Positions 18,590-27,919 of a stretch of DNA of 64,000 nt are shown here, piece by piece. Position numbers and translations under genes: made by a program. Each line of letters begins with the position of its first letter. The first letter of the stretch is position 1. Source of the stretch: Histomonas meleagridis (lineage: Eukaryota > Parabasalia > Tritrichomonadida > Dientamoebidae); contig WSYJ01000099.1 in the NCBI GenBank assembly GCA_020186115.1, forward strand, positions 620,001 to 684,000, read 5' to 3'. Below the pieces are notes generated by a model, which did not search any database, had not been told where the DNA came from, and saw only the letters and a program-made list of their open reading frames with translations.

Positions 18590-19996
18590 ATGAGTGAAGA
18601 AATTGTTCAACAGGCTTCTGATGATATTGAGACACTCGAAAGTAAAATTGAAAAAATGGAACAAGGAATTGAAGAATTAGAAAAAAGAAAACAAGAATGT
18701 GAACAAAAAAATAAAGAACTTCAAATTCAGAATTGGAAATCAAATCCAAACAATACTCTTACTAATGACCAATTGGATCAGTTATACACTGAAAGAGAAA
18801 GTCTTGACAAGGAAATTAAAAAAGCTAATACAAAAGTCGAATCTCTTTTAAAAAAGGAAAAAAGACAAAAATCTAAAATAAAATCACTTCGAAAAGAACT
18901 CAAAACATTGGAACAGTCAATAGATGAAATAAAAAAGGATAAAGAAAAAGTTTTAGAAGTAAATGATAATATTAAAAGCGAAATATCTGAACTTCAAGCA
19001 AACATTGATGCTCAAACAAAAGAGTTAGAGAAGTTAAAAGATGAAATGCAACATTTCACACAAAAAAGAGACGCTTCACTCTCATTTCTTCGTGATAATG
19101 AACAAAGCAATCATAGGCCAATTACCCAATTTAACAAGAGCGTAAAAGTTTCTTCAGAAATAACAGCAATTTCATTTTCAAATGATCATAAATCTATTTT
19201 TACAGCTGACAAAAGTTGTAAACTAACCCAATGGAGTCTACCAGCAGCTGGTGAAATGAACACATGTGCTTTGGATTCCATTGCTCATAATATCGTTGTT
19301 TCCCCTGATCAGCAGCTTGCAATTGTTCCTTGCGCTGACAAAACCGTCGAAATTATCGATTTTCTCACAATTCGAAGGAAATGTGAACTGAAAAGCCACG
19401 AAGATGAGTGCACTGATGCAGAATGGATTGATAGGAATAGAATCATAAGCTCATCTCTTGATCGTACTGTTAAGATATTTGATATTAATTCTAATTCATG
19501 TGTTTCTACGATTCTTGTTTTTGGATCTGGATATTCAATTTGCCCAACAAATAGTGATAATGTTTTTGCTGTTGGTTGCTCAGATGGAAGTATCCGTGTT
19601 GTAGATATTCGTGCTAAAAAAGTTGTCCAAAAAATTAAATCTGTTCATCAAAAACAAGTTACATCAGTAATCAAGAATCCTGGCAAAGATACTGTGTTCT
19701 CACTCGGATTAGATGGCAATGTTTGTGAAACTAGTTTGTCAGCGGCAAATGCAATCCAAAAATTATCAAATCCAGAATTAGTTATCACAAACAGTTACGC
19801 TCGAATTTCAACAGACCCTAATGGTGGCTTTGTGGCTGCCGGATCTAAGACTGGTTCAATTGTTGTTTTTGACATGTGGGATAATTCACAAGAACCATTG
19901 ATTCTCAAACATCACAAAAAAGAAGTCGTCTGTTCATTATATGCATCAAATGCAATTATTGCTGCATCCGGAACTCATTTGTCTTTTTGGAGCTGA
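18590..19996 (+). CDS. ATG16: ATG16-like autophagy protein (coiled coil + WD40)
   Basis: ATG16 scaffolds the ATG12-ATG5 conjugate that places ATG8 on phagophore membranes. Residues about 5-165 are an unbroken coiled coil and about 185-468 form a WD40 propeller, the ATG16L1 layout. The blades line up with ATG16L1: RIISSSLDRTVKIFDINSNS (human [20 protein letters not shown]), SDGSIRVVDIRAKKVVQKI (FDKKIRFWDIRSESIVREM), and DPNGGFVAAGSKTGSIVVF (SPDGSYVAAGSAEGSLYIW). It ends at the last blade, SGTHLSFWS. A separate N-terminal ATG5-binding helix is not obvious. Other coiled-coil/WD40 scaffolds remain possible. Confidence 0.65.
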   Translation: MSEEIVQQASDDIETLESKIEKMEQGIEELEKRKQECEQKNKELQIQNWKSNPNNTLTNDQLDQLYTERESLDKEIKKANTKVESLLKKEKRQKSKIKSLRKELKTLEQSIDEIKKDKEKVLEVNDNIKSEISELQANIDAQTKELEKLKDEMQHFTQKRDASLSFLRDNEQSNHRPITQFNKSVKVSSEITAISFSNDHKSIFTADKSCKLTQWSLPAAGEMNTCALDSIAHNIVVSPDQQLAIVPCADKTVEIIDFLTIRRKCELKSHEDECTDAEWIDRNRIISSSLDRTVKIFDINSNSCVSTILVFGSGYSICPTNSDNVFAVGCSDGSIRVVDIRAKKVVQKIKSVHQKQVTSVIKNPGKDTVFSLGLDGNVCETSLSAANAIQKLSNPELVITNSYARISTDPNGGFVAAGSKTGSIVVFDMWDNSQEPLILKHHKKEVVCSLYASNAIIAASGTHLSFWS

Positions 19997-20190
19997 ACGC
20001 GGATTTAATAAAAATTCGAGTTTACTTATATATCTTTTGTTACAATCAAATTGTAATTGTTAAATTGATTTGTTTTGTTGTTCCAAGTTTCATTCATAAG
20101 ATTTTGTTCACAAAAAATTCATTTCATTTTCATAAAATTTGCAACGAATAGTTTTATCATTTTCTCCTCTTTATAAATTTTTTAGTTAAA

Positions 20191-20289
20191 ATGTTATGTG
20201 ATGTATGTGGAGCATTGTTAGAAAATAGTAAATTTAAATTAAAAAATCATCATATTGACTTTCATCATAAATTTCATCCTGGTTACTAA
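20191..20289 (+). CDS. Possible 32-residue C2H2 zinc-finger microprotein
   Basis: A short frame from ATG to TAA encodes LCDVCGALLENSKFKLKNHH followed by IDFHHKFHPGY. The pattern C-x2-C-x13-H-x4-H is a plausible single C2H2 finger covering nearly the whole peptide. A TCATTTTC initiator-like sequence lies about 35 bases upstream. It overlaps, on the other strand, a possible membrane-protein relic, and may itself be the remaining first exon or stump of a longer zinc-finger gene. Confidence 0.3.
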   Translation: MLCDVCGALLENSKFKLKNHHIDFHHKFHPGY

Positions 20290-20482
20290 TATGATGTGTT
20301 TCATTATAATTATTGTGTTTTAGTAAAATTTGGATTTTGTTCAATAATTTTAAAACTTCTATAACATTGATAAAAAATATTAAAAGCATTATCAATGAAC
20401 CAGCTAATATTCCCGCTAAAACATCTTTTGAAATCTGATTATTAAGTTCATAAAATAAGTTTGTACAGAAAATAAATCGCAT
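20234..20482 (-). pseudogene. Relic of a membrane-protein C-terminus
   Basis: An 82-residue frame whose centre, DVLAGILAGSLIMLLIFFIN, is a clear membrane helix preceded by a polar stretch and followed by a polar, acidic tail (DEIYDESQYDDFLI). This is the usual tail of trichomonad surface proteins (single transmembrane helix plus short cytosolic tail), but the ectodomain is missing. The upstream sequence is open AT-rich DNA, so I call it a truncated remnant; a small independent membrane protein is the alternative. Confidence 0.3.
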
Positions 20483-20904
20483 ATATAAAATTTAAAATAA
20501 AATACTTAATATAAATTTTTTCCTTTTGATTCCTATTCAATAAAACAATATCTGAAATTAACTTTATTTTATTAGTTTTAAGGTTACAATTTTTGATGCA
20601 GATTCTAAAAGGTTATTGTAAAAACCAAAATAATTTAAAAAAGAACAATAAAGATGCTGTTAAAAGAGAACATAAAAGATTTAATTTTATTTTATGTTTC
20701 ATTTTAACTAAATGAAAGATGCGAGAAGAATCAGGAACATATGATTTGTAGATGTTTAATCTTATTCTGCTTATATGCAGTGACCTTATCATAATTCTGG
20801 AGATGAACATTGGAATAGTCATCAAATAATACAAGGAGTTTCTCTTTACTATGATATTATTCATTAAGAATAAGTAGATGATTTAAAGTTTAAAATAGAA
20901 AAAT

Positions 20905-21240
20905 GAAAAGCACTTGATCTTGGATATAATGGAATTGATGTTAATGCAGTAACTAACTTTCAGACTAAAATTTTTTTTGTTTAATTGTGAATATTATTTC
21001 TAAATTTGTTTAATATATTTTCACAAAATGGTTATACAGAAATAATTAAATTACTTCTTGATAAAGAAGGAATTGATATCAATGTTAAAAATAATCATTT
21101 GTTTTAGTTAAAGTTTATCATAATATTTTAATTTACAAATTCTATTTAAAATTTCCAATCCAGCTATGAGATTAGCAATGAAAAAAGATGACAAAGTAAT
21201 TTACTTAAAGAAAATAAGTAAATTAAATGAACAAAATTAA
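20905..21240 (+). pseudogene. Decayed ankyrin-repeat locus
   Basis: The strip contains a broken unit (KALDLGYNGIDVNA), a nearly intact unit (NGYTEIIKLLLDKEGIDINV near 21027-21086) and a C-terminal stump (PAMRLAMKKDDKVIYLKKIS) that ends at TAA 21238. The sequence right after the middle unit (AATCATTTGTTTTAG) resembles the spacer of the ankyrin arrays at 35.6 and 43.7 kb, so it is a third, more decayed member of that family. Frames are not continuous. Confidence 0.55.
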
Positions 21241-21704
21241 TTTTTAAATTTATTACTAGCAATTTTTTCAGCTGAAAAAAATAGCGAATATAAAAGTCCT
21301 TATTAATGATTGTTAAATGCATTTAACTTATTATTTTAATGATTTATTAATAATGCATAAAGCAATTTTAATTTTTTTTTATACCTTTGAGCTTAATTAA
21401 TAGGATTATTTTTATTAAAGAAATTTTGTTATTACGAGAACTTTGTTAATAAACATGATTAATCATAGCTTTTTAATACATAAATGCATATATTATATCA
21501 AATTATTTTATAAATATATTTTGATGAAACATCGTGTATTTATTTTCATTAATTTGATTTTTTTTAACCGGAAAAGTGGATTGCGCGTTTCTGAGTGAAA
21601 CACAATCCATCCCAACTTTTTGACTACTCCACTGAAAAATTCAAATTCGAATGTAAATGTAAGGGCACCCCACGAATTGAATTTTTTCCCATTGGACATT
21701 GCAC

Positions 21705-24329
21705 ATGAACATCGATCCAAATCTTCAAAACGAACTTGCAACTGCTCTGGAGCTGTATCTCGATGAAACTCATGATGGGCGCACACAAGCATTCAAATTT
21801 CTCGCGGAATTTCGAAGCAGAAGTATGATCGATTTTATTGTATACCTTATGCTTCACCTTTCTAACCTCCAAACGTCTACAAATTCAAGAACAGTCGCAG
21901 CTGTTCTATTATATTCCGCAATATATAAGCGTTCACCTGAGGCACAACGTCATTTTATCCAACAATGGCTCAATGTTAACATCGAAATACGTGAACAACT
22001 CCGCTTCGCAGCAACAAATAACTTTGCATCTGATCCTAACTTAACTCTTAGACAACAATGTGCACATTTACTTGGATTATTTTATGCGATTGAATTTTCT
22101 TCGTTTTGTATTCGTGACCCTATCAATCCAACGTTCAAATCTCTTTTCATTGAGCTTGTTGAAACCGCACAAAATACACCTGATCCAGAATTGAAATGTC
22201 TTTTATATTCATTATTTGCTACATTTTCATTCCATACACAAGAAATCAATCCAAACTGTGCAAAAGACCGAAACATTACTGACATTATAAAGCAATCTCG
22301 ATTACTTGAAGTATTCCTTATCGGAATGAGGACAATGCACCCAATTGTTCAAAAGGCAGCCATCCAAGCCATGACAGTTTCTTTGTTAGTTCTCAAGCGG
22401 GAAATATCTTTTGAAAATAATCGCGATGCATTAATGGTTACACTTTTCGAGATCATTACAGGCAGCCTGGAAGTCCCCGACTTATACATTGCGGGATGTC
22501 AACTTCTCAGGAAACTTATTGACTATTGTTATCCTGACGTTATTGCTCATATGAAATCGATCGAAGAAATCACATTAAATGACCTTAGAAGTGGTGTTCC
22601 TGACCGTCAGATTCAAGCGTGCTTCATTTGGTCGGTTGTAGCAGAAGTTGAATGGGATATCAATAATCCAGAAAAACATCAAGTCAAATATAAACACAGA
22701 GAATTTCATCAACTTGGAGGAGATGGCTTTTCATTGGACGCATTTAGAAATCTATTTGAAAGTCTTGTTTTAATAATGTGTAACATCAATGAAAATGAAA
22801 CAGATGCCAACATTGGTATTGAGCTTTCCCCAGTCAATGCAGCATTTGTTTGTATTTCCAACCTTGCAAAAGCCATTGATCAATTTGCACTTGAACCAAT
22901 GTTCAAATTTGTTCAAGCATATGCCGCAGCTCCTGATTGGCGTTTTCGTTACACCAGTGCGCTACTTCTTAACGCAGCTTCTCAACTTCCAAGCTTTACT
23001 GATAACATCAAAAATATCTTTGTAGGGTTTGACTTTTTTGTCAAGACTATTGCCGACCCAATCCCACGTATCTCCGAGGTCGCCATGTGGTCTCTCGGCC
23101 GCATGATCGAAGAGATCCCCGAATTGGCATCTGACGAGCAGCGGTTTAATGTCATTTGCGATAACGTTCTCCAGCGGCTTAACGTCTCCGAGGAATTAAC
23201 ATCACGCGCGTGCTGGTTATTGGGCACCAGTTTCTGCGCCTTTTCCGCAGAAGAAGTCGAGTCTCCACTCGCAAAGAACTTTGTGAAGTTATCCGAGAAC
23301 TTATTACAAGTGGTTGACGTTTATGGAGTTACAGCACAAGATGCAGCATTCGGAGCATTGAATAGACTCGTGGAACATACTTCATCCACTTTAACTGCCC
23401 CATATAATCTTTTATTCCAAAAAGCAACTGCAAAACTTCAGACATTAATCGAAGATGAAAATGCAATCAGAAACAACGCTAAGTATACACAAGAACTTAT
23501 TGGACTACTGTCATTAATACAAGCTATAGTTATAAACGTTGGCCCAATCATATCAAGCGTATCAGATGAATTAATGATGTTGTTGATACGCTCCTTGAAT
23601 TTGTTGGGTGGAGAGTTAGTCTGTGAGGTGCTACCTGCTATGGGTGCTGTAGCTCGAGCAATTGGATCTAATTTTGGAAAATATCTTCAAGTACTCTTGG
23701 GCAAAGTATTCGAATATCTATCACAAGAAGAATACGTACAGCCAGCGGCCGTCTTTGTTAATGATATTTTCAACGCGTTTGAATCATTTCCAGATGAGTT
23801 AACAAATCAGTTTGTCCAAACCTTATTTAAGGCCTTACAAATGGAGAACCTGACAATACAAGCTCGTCTTGCGACCTTTACAGCGTTATCTGAAATCGCC
23901 AAACAAATCGGACCCAAATCAATACCATGGCTTGAAGCATTTTTGGAACTGTTGGAAGAGGAGTCACGGTCAGTCATGCCCAATAACAATGACATTGACC
24001 TTAACAATGCCAATACATTTGTCATTGAAGCGTTACAAATCTATCAAACATTAGTCCCAATCTTACAGCAAATACCTAAGGGCGACAGGAAAATACGTAA
24101 CTTCTTCTACATCTTCGAGAAGATCACGAACTTGGAGAAGATCGACGACGAGATCCTGATCCAGTCCGTTCTTCTGATTCGTTTGATTGCGATCACTTTT
24201 GGCAGGAAGGTGAACGTTTACATAAATAAACCGGCGGTTTGGACGATACTGAAAATGGCAAGCGAATCGCAGGAAGAAAACTTGGCATTGCTGGGTACAC
24301 AAGTGCTGGAAATAGTGCGTCAGTTTTGA
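21705..24329 (+). CDS. KPNB1: Importin beta-1 (karyopherin beta-1)
   Basis: Nuclear import receptor that carries importin-alpha/NLS cargo and is released by Ran-GTP. The 874-residue protein has the length and HEAT layout of importin beta-1. Diagnostic stretches are PDWRFRYTSALLLNAASQLP (human [20 protein letters not shown]), DPIPRISEVAMWSLGRMIEE ([20 protein letters not shown]), and SRACWLLGTSFCAFS (SNVCWAFSSLAEAA). The later IGSNFGKYLQVLLGKVFEYL matches the repeat around HEAT 14. The equivalent of the acidic importin-alpha-binding loop is weakly kept. I use the ATG at 21705; a preceding in-frame TTG is ignored. Codon use changes to more GC-rich near 23050-23280. Confidence 0.85.
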   Translation: MNIDPNLQNELATALELYLDETHDGRTQAFKFLAEFRSRSMIDFIVYLMLHLSNLQTSTNSRTVAAVLLYSAIYKRSPEAQRHFIQQWLNVNIEIREQLRFAATNNFASDPNLTLRQQCAHLLGLFYAIEFSSFCIRDPINPTFKSLFIELVETAQNTPDPELKCLLYSLFATFSFHTQEINPNCAKDRNITDIIKQSRLLEVFLIGMRTMHPIVQKAAIQAMTVSLLVLKREISFENNRDALMVTLFEIITGSLEVPDLYIAGCQLLRKLIDYCYPDVIAHMKSIEEITLNDLRSGVPDRQIQACFIWSVVAEVEWDINNPEKHQVKYKHREFHQLGGDGFSLDAFRNLFESLVLIMCNINENETDANIGIELSPVNAAFVCISNLAKAIDQFALEPMFKFVQAYAAAPDWRFRYTSALLLNAASQLPSFTDNIKNIFVGFDFFVKTIADPIPRISEVAMWSLGRMIEEIPELASDEQRFNVICDNVLQRLNVSEELTSRACWLLGTSFCAFSAEEVESPLAKNFVKLSENLLQVVDVYGVTAQDAAFGALNRLVEHTSSTLTAPYNLLFQKATAKLQTLIEDENAIRNNAKYTQELIGLLSLIQAIVINVGPIISSVSDELMMLLIRSLNLLGGELVCEVLPAMGAVARAIGSNFGKYLQVLLGKVFEYLSQEEYVQPAAVFVNDIFNAFESFPDELTNQFVQTLFKALQMENLTIQARLATFTALSEIAKQIGPKSIPWLEAFLELLEEESRSVMPNNNDIDLNNANTFVIEALQIYQTLVPILQQIPKGDRKIRNFFYIFEKITNLEKIDDEILIQSVLLIRLIAITFGRKVNVYINKPAVWTILKMASESQEENLALLGTQVLEIVRQF

Positions 24330-24870
24330 TTAGTGGATTTGTGTATATGACCATGAAATATGTATCTCTCCTCTTTAAAGTAAATGGATTTTTATATACA
24401 ATCTTTTGATTTAGGTAAAATTGTAAATAAATTGTGAGCGTTTTAAATTGTTTTTGTACAAATTGCAAATTAAGTGATCAAATTTCAAACAATGTTTTAT
24501 ATCAGATCGAAAATTTATGATATGACAGTGGCGATTATTTATTATAACATGGTGTGATAGTTCATACAGAGGAAAAAAAAAATTTTTTTATGCCAAAAAT
24601 CCGGATTTTAGTTGACCGAACGATAGTAGAAACTGTTTCCCACAGAAAAAACTATCGTAATTTTGAAATTTCTTAGTCAAAATCAAACATCGTTAAAAAG
24701 TGAGGCACAAAAGTGCCAACGTTGTTTTCAGCTTGTTGATGGACCGCTAAGAAATGTGTACGTTTAAATTATAAACGATCGAATTATTCTATCGACCGAT
24801 ATAATAATTTTTCATTTACCCACATTTTAACCGAAAAACAGTCTCAAATTTACCCGCATCGAATTAGGTT
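24330..24870. other. Intergenic region with small hairpins
   Basis: No reading frame is supported. Two hairpins occur: CGATAGT/ACTATCG (24621-24657, with an inner CTGT/ACAG) and GGCAC-AAAA-GTGCC (24704-24717). A GTACGTTTAAA string near 24757 resembles the candidate intron donor at 17721, but no matching exon was found. A small RNA gene is possible, though none is identified. Confidence 0.3.
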
Positions 24871-26223
24871 ATGAAAAAGTTATCCCGCAAAATTAGCATT
24901 GAAATTTCAGAAAAGATTTTGTTGTCATTTGCGGAGTCCCATTGTTTTGATAACTTTACGGTGTTTACCCTCGCAAATACAAAATTGTCGAGTACACTTA
25001 GAGCTGATCGAAACCAAATTGAGGGATCTCAGAGAAAATTCTTAATCACCAATGAGCCCACTACTTCCCTTCAAGATATAAAGCCCAACGATTCATTCAA
25101 TCTTGAGATTATACTAAATATCTTTAATTACCTCAAAAATTTACAGCATCCAGAGAAAAAAGGTTACTACATATTTCTATACATGGTGATGGTCACAAAT
25201 CCAAACCAAGAATATCGTTCATATTCAATAGAAATTCTTCAAAAAATACTCAATTCAAAGCAGAATCATTCATTCAACCCAGTTTACTTTGCAAATGATG
25301 ACGCGTTTCAAGTTTTGCTAAAAACACTTGAAAAACCTTTAGTGTCACCAGAATATAATATCTCTTGGTTTATCATGAGGACTGTTTTTGAACTAACAGA
25401 AAGCCGCACGTTCATATCGTTGAGTATTTACTCACAGATATTTTGTTTTATTGCAAGCAATTTAATACATGCAGATATTTTAGATTCCATTTTTCTTCAA
25501 ATTGACAAATTGCCCATTGAAATAATTCAGCAGTCATATCAGCTGATATATATGCTTCTTCAATGCCAAGATGTTAATTGTCAAATTCATGATTTGTTAT
25601 TAATCTCATACTTATGTGATAAGAATATCCCTGTTAATCCCTCTTTTGTTGAGCTTTGCTTCCGTAAATATTATGGGTCTGATAATGAGGATATCATTCG
25701 TTGTCTTCTTCGATTATTTCCTCATTTAGATACCAATTCTGAGTTAACCTATATCTTTTTCCAAGCGCTGCTTGGCTTGATAGATTTTAATACCAACAAC
25801 AACAGTACTCTCCGCTATGAAGCTCTTTTAGCTCTTTTTCAGTCTGTTAAAACTTGGCAAGAACCGCAAAAAAGTGAACTCGTGTCACTTTTACTAAAAA
25901 ACATCGATAGATATTCATTTCGCGATTTATCTTTAGCGCTTTATTTAATTCTTAAGTTCTCTGACGTTCCTCCGAAAGAAATAGGTTTCTTTCATAAATT
26001 AACAGAAGTTGTATGCTCACAAAATAATCTATTAGCTGAAATGTTGGATGGACTATATCGGTTCTTACTAAAAAACGAAGCAGGAGACAACACAGAAGTG
26101 ATAAATACTTTAAAAGAAATAGAACCACTAATTGCTACAATGCAAGAAGATGAAAATGAAAATGTAGCTGAGCATGCAAAAGTATTATACCCTGTAATAC
26201 TTAATGTTTTAAATTATATGTAA
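24871..26223 (+). CDS. Helical-repeat hypothetical protein
   Basis: A 450-residue protein that is helical throughout, with a short basic N-terminus (MKKLSRKISIEISEKI) and an acidic C-terminal stretch (ATMQEDENENVAEHAKVLYP). The spacing of hydrophobic helices (LRYEALLALFQSVKTWQEP, LAEMLDGLYRFLLKNEAG) suggests an ARM/HEAT-type solenoid, and the basic start recalls an importin-alpha IBB region, but the canonical ARM motifs of importin-alpha are not visible. It follows importin beta-1 on the same strand with 541 bp between them. Function unknown. Confidence 0.55.
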   Translation: MKKLSRKISIEISEKILLSFAESHCFDNFTVFTLANTKLSSTLRADRNQIEGSQRKFLITNEPTTSLQDIKPNDSFNLEIILNIFNYLKNLQHPEKKGYYIFLYMVMVTNPNQEYRSYSIEILQKILNSKQNHSFNPVYFANDDAFQVLLKTLEKPLVSPEYNISWFIMRTVFELTESRTFISLSIYSQIFCFIASNLIHADILDSIFLQIDKLPIEIIQQSYQLIYMLLQCQDVNCQIHDLLLISYLCDKNIPVNPSFVELCFRKYYGSDNEDIIRCLLRLFPHLDTNSELTYIFFQALLGLIDFNTNNNSTLRYEALLALFQSVKTWQEPQKSELVSLLLKNIDRYSFRDLSLALYLILKFSDVPPKEIGFFHKLTEVVCSQNNLLAEMLDGLYRFLLKNEAGDNTEVINTLKEIEPLIATMQEDENENVAEHAKVLYPVILNVLNYM

Positions 26224-26533
26224 GCAAAATAATAAATATGTTTCTATACATTTTAAGCATATTACAAAGTTATTTGTTTTGTAGTTTCCTGAAAATTTGG
26301 AAATTGGGGCACCCTTTAGGCAATTCAGAAATTTGGCATATTTACAAAAAGTGGTTTTTGAAAAAACCCTTTGAATTAACGGTCGAAAACCATTATTTTC
26401 TATTGAATATTTTGTATGAGATCAGTCAATATCAAAATCCAATCAAATCTTTGCATGAAATCAAAAAACAAATGTTAAATACATACAATTTTATTTCTAA
26501 CATCCACATACAAACAAATAAATCATATTAGTT

Positions 26534-27562
26534 CTAAAATGAAAGACAACTTAAAGTCAGCTTCCAATCTTCTGCCTTTTTCTTCAGCCACTTATTTTCA
26601 GCAATCTCATGGGCCTTAATTCGTTTCGTAGGGTCTCTTTCAAGCATTCTTTCTATGATTGCTTTAAATTGTTTTGGAAGAATAGGAAATTCAGGAAATT
26701 TCAATTGGTTATTTTGAACGCATTTTGATATCAACGCTGTGTTATTCCATTGATGGTTACCCTGAATCTTGAGTGCTTCTTCCAAATTATATGGATATTT
26801 GCCAAATAATAATACAAATAATGTGACGCCAAGAGCCCAAATATCAGTGGCTTTAGGGTCGTACATATTGTTGGAAATCTCTGGAGCCATAAAAATAGAT
26901 GTTCCAACAATACCTGATAATTTATCTTCATCTGATGAAAGCTTAGAAGAAACCGAATAATCGCATAACATGAAGCCATCGTTCCAAATCAAAATGTTAC
27001 CCGGTTTGATGTCTCTGTGAACGATATTCCGCGAATGCATATGTGAGAGAGCTGATCCTATTTGAGATAAGAATAAAATTCCTGAGCAAACTGTAACAAC
27101 AGGTACGTTTTTCTGTGTAACGGACCCGTGCTTGGCAAGAGGCATAACAGTAATAATGGAATTGTTGTCTTTAAAACAATCGATTAATTTAATGCATCGT
27201 GGATGATCAAGATAATTTGAAATTTCGAATTCTCTTGGATAACCATTTGGTCCTAAATGTGGTTGTTCTCTGTATTTTTTGATTGCAAAATGTATTGATG
27301 AATTTTCTGTTTTAAAACCTTCGAAAACAATTGCTTCTGCACCACTTCCAATAACTCTATTTATTGTATAACCAGTAATTTCTTCTATTTCAGTGGAATA
27401 CATCGGATCTATTATTGGTTGTGAAATATCATCAACTAGGGAGGATGCAAAATCATCATAAAATCTGTTAATTGGATTTTCTATTGTAGACAACAAGGGA
27501 TGGACAGTAAATTCTTTGTAGGGCTGCTCTGCCTCCTTGTTGGCAGAAGCATTTCCTCCCAT
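26534..27562 (-). CDS. CaMKK-like serine/threonine kinase, N-myristoylation site
   Basis: A 342-residue kinase. Gly-rich loop GSGAEAIVF at about 72-80, ATP-anchoring Lys in FAIKK (K95), catalytic HRDIKPGN (182-189), APE motif 226-228, and YDPKATDIWALGVTLFVLLF matching CaMKK ([20 protein letters not shown]). The activation segment GIVGTSIFMAPEI parallels CaMKK VGTPAFMAPE. The metal-binding DFG motif reads DYS (201-203), keeping the Asp but losing Phe and Gly. The N-terminus MGGNAS fits an N-myristoylation site, so membrane attachment is likely. A TCACATTTCTAG initiator-like sequence (minus strand, T at 27580) precedes the ATG. Confidence 0.85.
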   Translation of the reverse strand: MGGNASANKEAEQPYKEFTVHPLLSTIENPINRFYDDFASSLVDDISQPIIDPMYSTEIEEITGYTINRVIGSGAEAIVFEGFKTENSSIHFAIKKYREQPHLGPNGYPREFEISNYLDHPRCIKLIDCFKDNNSIITVMPLAKHGSVTQKNVPVVTVCSGILFLSQIGSALSHMHSRNIVHRDIKPGNILIWNDGFMLCDYSVSSKLSSDEDKLSGIVGTSIFMAPEISNNMYDPKATDIWALGVTLFVLLFGKYPYNLEEALKIQGNHQWNNTALISKCVQNNQLKFPEFPILPKQFKAIIERMLERDPTKRIKAHEIAENKWLKKKAEDWKLTLSCLSF

Positions 27563-27919
27563 TGAAATCTAGAAATGTGATATGAAATAAAAAAATTCCG
27601 GTTTTACAATTGTAAAGTTTTTCAGATAATAACGAACAGCCCAGTATTCAAAAAAAATGTTTTTCCATAGAAAAATGTGAGCGAATTCAGAGGAATAGTT
27701 GCTTTGGTCCATTTGCACGCAATATTTCATATTTAAAAACTGATGTGAAAATTACCGATAACAAAGCTTAAGCTTTTTAAAAACGAATGTTTATTATATT
27801 TTGTCATGAACAGTTATAAGAACCATTAATGATTTAGTTTTAAATTTGATTCTAACAGAAAAATACTCTTAGAAAGTTTCATTCTTATTTTAATAAAACT
27901 TTTATTGGATATTCTTAAT
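27563..27919. other. Intergenic spacer
   Basis: Contains the kinase initiator (TCACATTTCTAG on the minus strand, 27569-27580) at one end and the 3' end of the CYFIP gene at the other. Nothing else is recognised. Confidence 0.4.

Noticed and set aside
20613-20864. 83-codon minus-strand frame
   Set aside because: Hydrophobic/basic composition typical of random AT-rich DNA; no domain or upstream signal.
24540-24600. ATACAGAGGA string resembling the U6 snRNA ACAGAGA box
   Set aside because: The catalytic AGC segment and the rest of U6 are absent; the following bases are a plain A/T run.
26238-26531. 97-codon plus-strand frame between the helical-repeat protein and the kinase
   Set aside because: Low-complexity Phe/Tyr/Ile content, no initiator, ends 3 bp from the convergent kinase stop; most likely the open 3' flank.
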